A stretch of DNA of 64,000 bases from Pyrus communis (lineage: Eukaryota > Streptophyta > Magnoliopsida > Rosales > Rosaceae): the NCBI RefSeq assembly GCF_963583255.1, contig NC_084807.1, positions 13,601,072 to 13,665,071 on the forward strand. The letters run 5' to 3'. Within the stretch, counting starts at the first letter, position 1. Each line of letters starts with the position of its first letter. Made by a program: the position numbers and the translations under genes. Positions 58,567 through 64,000 of this stretch are shown here, piece after piece. The notes beneath the pieces were generated by a model. The model did no database searches. It was not told where the DNA came from and saw only the letters and a program-made list of their open reading frames with translations.

Positions 58567-58613
<47 letters not shown>

Positions 58614-58762
58614 CTTTTCTTTGTTGCTATTTCGTTTCTGCCTTGTTAGGTTGTTTAGTTGTTATTGTTTGTTTGTTTATTAATTGTGTGAGTCTATGAT
58701 TGTAACATTGAGAAAATGTTTGATTTATTGATAGGCAGTGCTAAACAAAGAAAGATGATGCT
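57930..58762 (+). mobile_element. B: region between pol and antisense gene
   Basis: Begins with the post-pol spacer shared with F (palindrome at 57974-57991), then CATTGAGGACAAAG plus AAGTGTGGGGGGG (58148-58160), the triplicated 134-bp unit and a long A tract (58575-58610). A short TTGAGAAAATGTTTGATTTATTGATAGGCAG stretch leads into the antisense-gene 3' flank. No gene. Confidence 0.8.
58190..58610 (+). repeat. Three 134-bp tandem copies ending in poly(A)
   Basis: Units start with GGGATTTATTCACCTTTCAC at 58190, 58324 and 58458, exactly 134 bp apart, and appear identical. Each ends in AAAATTT plus an A run; the last run is much longer (about 35). Slippage or jumping at the A run during copying would explain it. 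Confidence 0.92.
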
Positions 58763-59455
58763 TCATAAAGGTTGTTTGCTTGAGGCCCCACTACGTGGCT
58801 TTACTCTTGAAGCGGAAGGCGTAGGAACGGAAGGCGTAGGAACAGAAGGCATCGGAGCGGAAGGCGTAGGAACAGAAGGCATCGGAGCGGGAGGCATCGA
58901 AGATAGAGCATTCCAGGCCTCAATACTTGGCCAAGCGCTGGATGAGCCAGGAAAAAGGTGCCTCTGGAGGAAAGACGAGAACCTTTGACGGTCACTGTGA
59001 ATCCGACCTTCAGACTCTTGCAGCTCATCAAGCTTCCTCTTCATGCCCGTCGAATAGTTGTTTGCAAGCACGTGCAAACTTCTATTCTCATACTTCAGCT
59101 GCTGGATCTCCTGCTTGAGACTTTCCACCTCTGCCATCAATGATTCCACCTGACGGGAGCGGGCAAGCAAGCGTTGGCCCATGTTGGACACAGAACTCGC
59201 ACACTGAACACTAAGTGCGAGGGACTCTTGAACGGCCAACTCATCGGACCGTCCTGACAGCAGCCTACTATCTTTTGGTGTGAGGAGGTTCCTAGCTACT
59301 ATTGTAGCTGTTGTGGCGTCCTGCATCACAGAGTCTTCACCTGAAAGAGGACCGTTAGAAGAAAAGAAAGAAGGACGCCATACGTTACCTTGACGCGGCG
59401 CGCCCGTATCACTGCTAAGGCTCAATTCCAAGCTAAGGTTCGATGAGTTTGCCAT
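58763..59455 (-). CDS. EAR-motif coiled-coil accessory protein, B copy (230 aa)
   Basis: Antisense to B, converging on pol. Keeps NLSLELSLSSDTGAPRQGN, the middle region and coiled coil (AEVESLKQEIQQLKYENRSL). The tail is longer and changed to SVPTPSAPMPSVPTPS repeats, then SRVKPRSGASSKQPL. Open throughout although its TATA box is altered (see promoter entry). ATG at 59453-59455. Confidence 0.8.
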   Translation of the reverse strand: MANSSNLSLELSLSSDTGAPRQGNVWRPSFFSSNGPLSGEDSVMQDATTATIVARNLLTPKDSRLLSGRSDELAVQESLALSVQCASSVSNMGQRLLARSRQVESLMAEVESLKQEIQQLKYENRSLHVLANNYSTGMKRKLDELQESEGRIHSDRQRFSSFLQRHLFPGSSSAWPSIEAWNALSSMPPAPMPSVPTPSAPMPSVPTPSVPTPSASRVKPRSGASSKQPL

Positions 59456-59995
59456 TTTTTTCAAAAGTGTTCAAAGAGAAGGGATGGAGTTAAATTTCAA
59501 AGGGCCGGAGTCAATTTTCAAGAATGGGAATTCTTCAGAGTGTGTTTGTGGCGGTGATCGATACCTCAATAAGAAGCCAAGGCGACGCGTCCACCGATTC
59601 AAAAAGCCGGAATTTCCGGCGTAATTTAGGCGACGCTTTCTCGGCTTTTCAGAAGGCGCGTTCAACTTTGTCAAAAGATTTCTTCTTTTCAGACAACACG
59701 TGGAGGCCATCATCACAACTACACATCTTTAGCCGACAAGCGCAAAGTTCGGCGACACTTTCTCAGCTTTTCAGAAGACGCGTGCAGCTTTGTCAAAAGG
59801 AGCCGCATCTGCACTACCACGTGTCGTTCAGAAATCGAAGGGGCGCCTGCTCAGAAATCGAAGAGGCGTGTTCAGAGATCGAAGAGGCGCCATTATTTCA
59901 AAAAGCCAGATTTGCGGGATCAAAACGTTTGTCGACAAAGGTAAAAAGTACCACCACTTGATATTATCTCTATATATGTCGACCTTCGTCTTTTA
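59456..59995 (-). promoter_or_regulatory. Promoter region of the B antisense gene, TATA altered
   Basis: G-boxes CACGTG at 59697-59702 and 59818-59823 and the CGAAGAGGCG-type tandem units (59837-59893) are kept. Where D reads CTCTATAAAAAGCC (plus strand), B reads CTCAATAAGAAGCC near 59566-59579, which destroys the TATA box. Confidence 0.55.
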
Positions 59996-61739
59996 TGGCA
60001 GGGCAAACCTGAAGAAAAATGCCCAACTCTCCCTCACCTCTGAGGGCGTACTCCCAGCAAAGCCTTTCGAAAGACGCAATTCTTTCTTCTTCCCCAAAGA
60101 TGATACCAGATGCCTGGAGTACATATGACCCAGGAGGAAACAGCACAACAAATACATGTGCTGATTCATTCACCGCTTCTTCAAAAGCAAAGGTATCTCA
60201 TATCATCAAGGTCAAAAGCAAAAGTATCTCATATCATGCTCTTTCCCTGTCTTTTTCTTTGTCCTTGTTCTTACTCGCATGGCAAAGTAAAACAAGCAAT
60301 CAGCCGGCACTTGGAGTCAGTCTTCCGTTCTGGAGCCAACTGTCTGGAATCTATTCCTGATTGCTTACCTAGCGTTGCTCTCGAGTAGTCATCTTCAACG
60401 GTTGATACACTTCCGGAGAAGGGACCACTTCTGCAAAGGGGAGCGAGTAAGGCAAGTGAAAATGATACATTGAAGCATGTGGAGACAAACATAGGCTGAG
60501 TTATCCTCCAACCCTTTTCAATACGAATTGGAAAGATTGAACAAAGAAACAGACCAAAAGGGTAAGCTCAGACCTTCGGGGAAGACCAAAAGAACCATCC
60601 TGCTGCCCAGTTCAAGAAGTAGCACAAAGGAAAATCAACGATGGGCAGATACCAGTTCAAAAGTAAGCCTGTGGAATCATCAAGATCAAGCCTCAATGCA
60701 ATCAACAAAGAGAAGATGGAATTTACACTCTATAACCAGATTTGCGTCTCTAAACTCTTCTCTTTGTTAATTACATTATGCCATGTTTAGTATGTTTAAG
60801 TGCTTTTTGTGTATTTACTTATGCTTTGTGTGAATCTATGCTTAAAACATTGAGGACAATGTTTGATTTAAGTGTGGGGGGGTAACTAAGTATATTTGAT
60901 GCAAATTCGTTGGATTTTATCACCTATCACTTCACATGTTGTTTCTCACTGTTTTAAAACTGTTTTAGTGTGTTTTGTCTTAAAAATTCGAAAATCCCAT
61001 AAAAATTTGAAAAATTGTTTTGAAAAACCCAAAAAGAGTTGTTTTAAAGTTGTTTTTGTGTGTGTGTTTGTGTCTTAGGATACCTTCCAACACAATGATA
61101 AGGATTTGGTTTGTAATTGCATGACTGTTAAAAAGAGTTATTAACATAGAGAAAAGTTTGATTTACTCTTGGTATATGCTTGGTTATGGTTATAATGTAT
61201 AACTTCACATGCAATCATAAAAGAAAATTTAGTTTTTGTAACATGCCTGAAGGAAGGAACTCAAACAAATGCTACAACCCTGAGAGACTTGAGCCTATAA
61301 CGTTCTTTGGAGAGTATAATCTGTGATTTCTTGTTTTCTAAAATCGTTGCATGATCTCATTATTCTTTGCTTGGTTACTACTTAGAAGGCGTTTCATCAT
61401 ATAGTTCCAAATGCTAGAACTCATGCCCATTTCATTCAAAGCATGTTATTGATTTGCATAACATATATCAAGATGAAGTTGTGTAGTTGCCACCATAGCC
61501 AAATAGCCTCGCTTCCCATATTTCGTATATGTTGTAAGTTTTACCCCCGTTGAGCCATGTTAACCCATGTTCTTTGTTTACCCACTTTATCTTCACCTAA
61601 CCTAGAATATGACCGTCCTTACCCTTGTTCTTAAAAGATAGTGAGCATGACTTAATTGAATTCCTTTTGAGTTACATTATGAAAGAAAATAAGTGTGGGG
61701 GAGAGAATGTTTAAGTGTTTTTGTTTTGAGATTCAAAAG

Positions 61740-61778
<39 letters not shown>

Positions 61779-62547
61779 AAAAAGAAAAAAGAAAAGAAAA
61801 GAATAAGTGATTGAAGAAAGGTTCCAAAACACCAATTCTGGGCGTAAATTGTCTAAATTCTCCCTTTTTGTTCAAAAGTTGAGTTTTCATTCAAAAGTGA
61901 ATTCTAAGTTGATTAAAATGCTTTGCTCACTATTTCTTTAAGAACCTTTGTTTTCCATATCCCTTCTTTATCCACATACCCCAAGCCCCGTTACAACCCT
62001 TGACTTCTATCTTGAGTGTTATGTGTTTCAATTTGTGGAGTTTGAACTTGGTATGAGCTTATGGTGTCACTGGTTCTCGCGTCTAAGTAGTAGCATTCCA
62101 TTCATGAGATCATATCTAAAATTGATTATTAACTCCAGAATTTGCGTTCTTTGTGATACATATATGTGAGTGTCGTTTTCATGTTTACATCAATCTTCTC
62201 ACATATGACTAGATTAGGGTGTGTAGTTAGAAAATCTGAGTAAAAATTGAGTGCATATCTTGAAAGGAATTGAGCAAATTCTCTAAGGCATGTTACTACA
62301 TTCAAAACATGGTTTTAAATGCTTAATTGTGAACTAGTATATGGTGACTATGATTAAGAATGTACTTAAATGTGAAGATGACTAAAATCTGTGAGAATGA
62401 TGATTTTTAACTTGTCATGTGCATTGGAAATCCCTAAGACGGTTGTTGGAAGGTTTAGGTTGTGTTTTACGTGTTTAGTGTCGTTTTGTTTATTTGTTTT
62501 TATTCTGTTTTGCTCGAGGACTAGCAAAAGCTAAGTGTGGGGGTATT
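59996..62547 (+). mobile_element. B: non-coding 3' internal region with repeated PPT-like motifs
   Basis: Same layout as D: module to about 60770; CATTGAGGACAATG with AAGTGTGGGGGGG at 60870-60882; AAGTGTGGGGG at 61691-61701; a long A/G-rich tract 61737-61803; terminal PPT CTAAGTGTGGGGGTATT (62531-62547). No credible gene. Confidence 0.85.
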
Positions 62548-64000
62548 TGATAGGAGCATATTCATGCGACTTAAATGGCTTGTTCTCGTGCATTTACGTT
62601 ATGTTTCTCTCGTTATTTTAGTCCTTTATGCTTCTTTTGTGTGTTTTCAGGTTCTAAGGGCCTAGGGAGCAAGAAAGTGCATTTTGAGGCCATTTGGAGC
62701 ATTTTTGGGCATGGATTGGATAGCTTATCCATGGAGCCAAGAGGATGGACGAATTTGAAGGCCTTGTATGCACTTGAAGACACAAAACAATGGCTCTAGC
62801 CCAATCAAACACATTATGCCATACAAACCAACCTATTTTAGGCCCATTCTATGTACTTAAACCCTAGCCCTTTAAACTAATTCATTTATCACTTATCAAA
62901 CCATTCACTTATCACTCACCACATATCATTCACTTATCACTTAACATATCATTCATTTATTTCACTTCCATACTCCTCTTAATTCCACATGCATTCTCAC
63001 ACATGCACATCATTCACTCACATTTCCACCATTCATTCTTTATTCCTTTCCAAACATCTCACATGCATTTCCACCTTCCTACTTCATCATTTCACCACAT
63101 TCTCCCTCTTTAACTCACATGCATTCATCATAATTCACAACACAAAACAACTTCATTGCCGTGGGTTCCCATTTCCTTTCCAAACATCTCACATGCATTT
63201 CTTCATTATTTCCTAACCCTACATGCATTATTTATTGCATCTTCACATGCATTCACACACACTTTACACATTCAAACCATGAGCTCCCATTCCTATATGC
63301 CATTTTCAGATTTCCACCCACTAACCTAGTCATCAACACATGCACTTCCACCTTTCATCCACAATGATTCATGATTCATTCACTTTGCATCCTTTAAATC
63401 ACATACTTTTCCATCATTAATTAGCCACTTGCATCTTAAACAAACAACCATATGTTCCCTCCACTACTCCTATAAATACCCTTGCATTCATTCATTCAAT
63501 TCATATCTCATATTTCCATTCACAACACTTCACACAACACAAATACACATCCATTGCCGCAATTCCCCTTCCATTTTCTGTGCAGTTTTTCTCCTTCATT
63601 GCAGCCACTATCCAACCACTTCCCATCCCTCCAAAACACTTCACATAATCCCCAAAGCTCACCTTAGACCTTGTGCTACAACAACGAGGAAGAAAAGAGT
63701 GCTTAAACGTTCATACAATTCAAGTTTGAGTTGTTGGAATGTTTAGGTGTTTCTTTGATTTCAAAGTTTAAATTTAATTCTCTTTGTTTTGTACGTATGA
63801 GAAGGGAAGAGAAGAGTGCCTAAACGTTCATACAATTCACGTTTGAGTTGTTGGAATGTTTAGGTGTTTCTTTAATTTCAAAGTTATGAGGAACTAAACC
63901 CCCTTTAGCTAGGGGGTGATTCGAAACTATGTTTATATTTGCATTTTGAATTGATTACGTTTGGTTGGAATTTCATAAGTTGTGGATTCAATTCGTTTAA
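62548..64000 (+). mobile_element. B: 3' LTR, cut by window end
   Basis: Starts TGATAGGAGC and matches 29132-30584 of the 5' LTR at a constant offset, with no difference noticed. TATA box at 63471-63478, hairpin units from about 63702. Confidence 0.95.

Larger units (their letters stand above)
29132..64000 (+). mobile_element. Element B: autonomous Athila-type element, to window end
   Basis: Plus-strand element with 5' LTR 29132-31482, tRNA-Asp copy, duplicated U5 end, PBS, gag-pol split by D, antisense gene, 3' internal region, PPT and 3' LTR from 62548. The two LTRs share the same open frames at a constant offset of 33,416 bp and look identical where compared, so the insertion is recent. 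Its 3' LTR is cut by the window edge, so the right target duplication is not visible. Confidence 0.92.

Noticed and set aside
57930..62547. An env-like gene after pol, as in some Athila elements
   Set aside because: No frame with signal peptide or membrane segments of suitable length on the plus strand in B, D or F.

Overview
The window is plant nuclear DNA made almost entirely of nested LTR retrotransposons of the Ty3/gypsy Athila lineage. The lineage call rests on four things: a primer-binding site complementary to the 3' end of tRNA-Asp, Gag and Pol motifs typical of Athila (FELKSSL...HHIP, DLGAS protease, FMDD reverse transcriptase, [14 protein letters not shown] integrase), long 2.0-2.75 kb LTRs, and a long non-coding 3' internal region. 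I see no host gene. A eudicot pericentromere or other heterochromatin is the likeliest setting; the species cannot be fixed from this sequence.

Layout, outermost to innermost, using letters for elements. A (minus; 3' LTR 1-1454, internal 1455-1494 and 6594-8632) is split by solo LTR H (plus, 1495-6593), which is itself split by solo LTR I (minus, 3466-5838). A is split again by G, a second LTR family (plus, 8633-9518). G is split by F (plus, from 9519; chimeric 5' LTR, intact gag-pol at 12484-17985, rearranged 3' region, 3' LTR from 22394). The F 3' LTR is split by E (minus, 22627-29131), E by B (plus, from 29132; gag-pol 31737-36179 plus 56850-57929; 3' LTR from 62548 to the window end). B pol is split by D (plus, 36180-56844), and the D 5' LTR by C (minus, 38015-48683). 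Five-base target duplications can be read on both sides for H (CAAAA), I (CGCTA), D (GTCAT) and C (TTAAC). The right-hand ends of A, G, F, E and B lie outside the window.

Element types. F and B are autonomous types (Gag, protease, RT, RNase H and integrase in one frame). C, D and E are non-autonomous: they keep LTRs, PBS and PPT but carry only a 444-codon ORF (truncated in E) made of the Gag C-terminal linker joined to the linker before RT, and must be moved in trans. All five carry a second gene: a 223-230 residue protein with an N-terminal LxLxL (EAR-like) motif, a coiled coil and a Pro-rich repeat tail. It has its own TATA and G-box promoter and runs antisense to the element, except in F, where the module has been inverted.

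Most notable observations: (1) B carries a 72-nt copy of its tRNA-Asp primer between its LTR and a second U5/PBS; (2) U5 of every LTR examined holds a motif complementary to the 5' part of the same tRNA, about 50 nt before the PBS, suggesting bipartite primer pairing; (3) the antisense EAR/coiled-coil gene is open in all five copies; (4) several mosaics (F LTR, F 3' region, the F/B pol identity block) point to repeated template switching between co-packaged RNAs.
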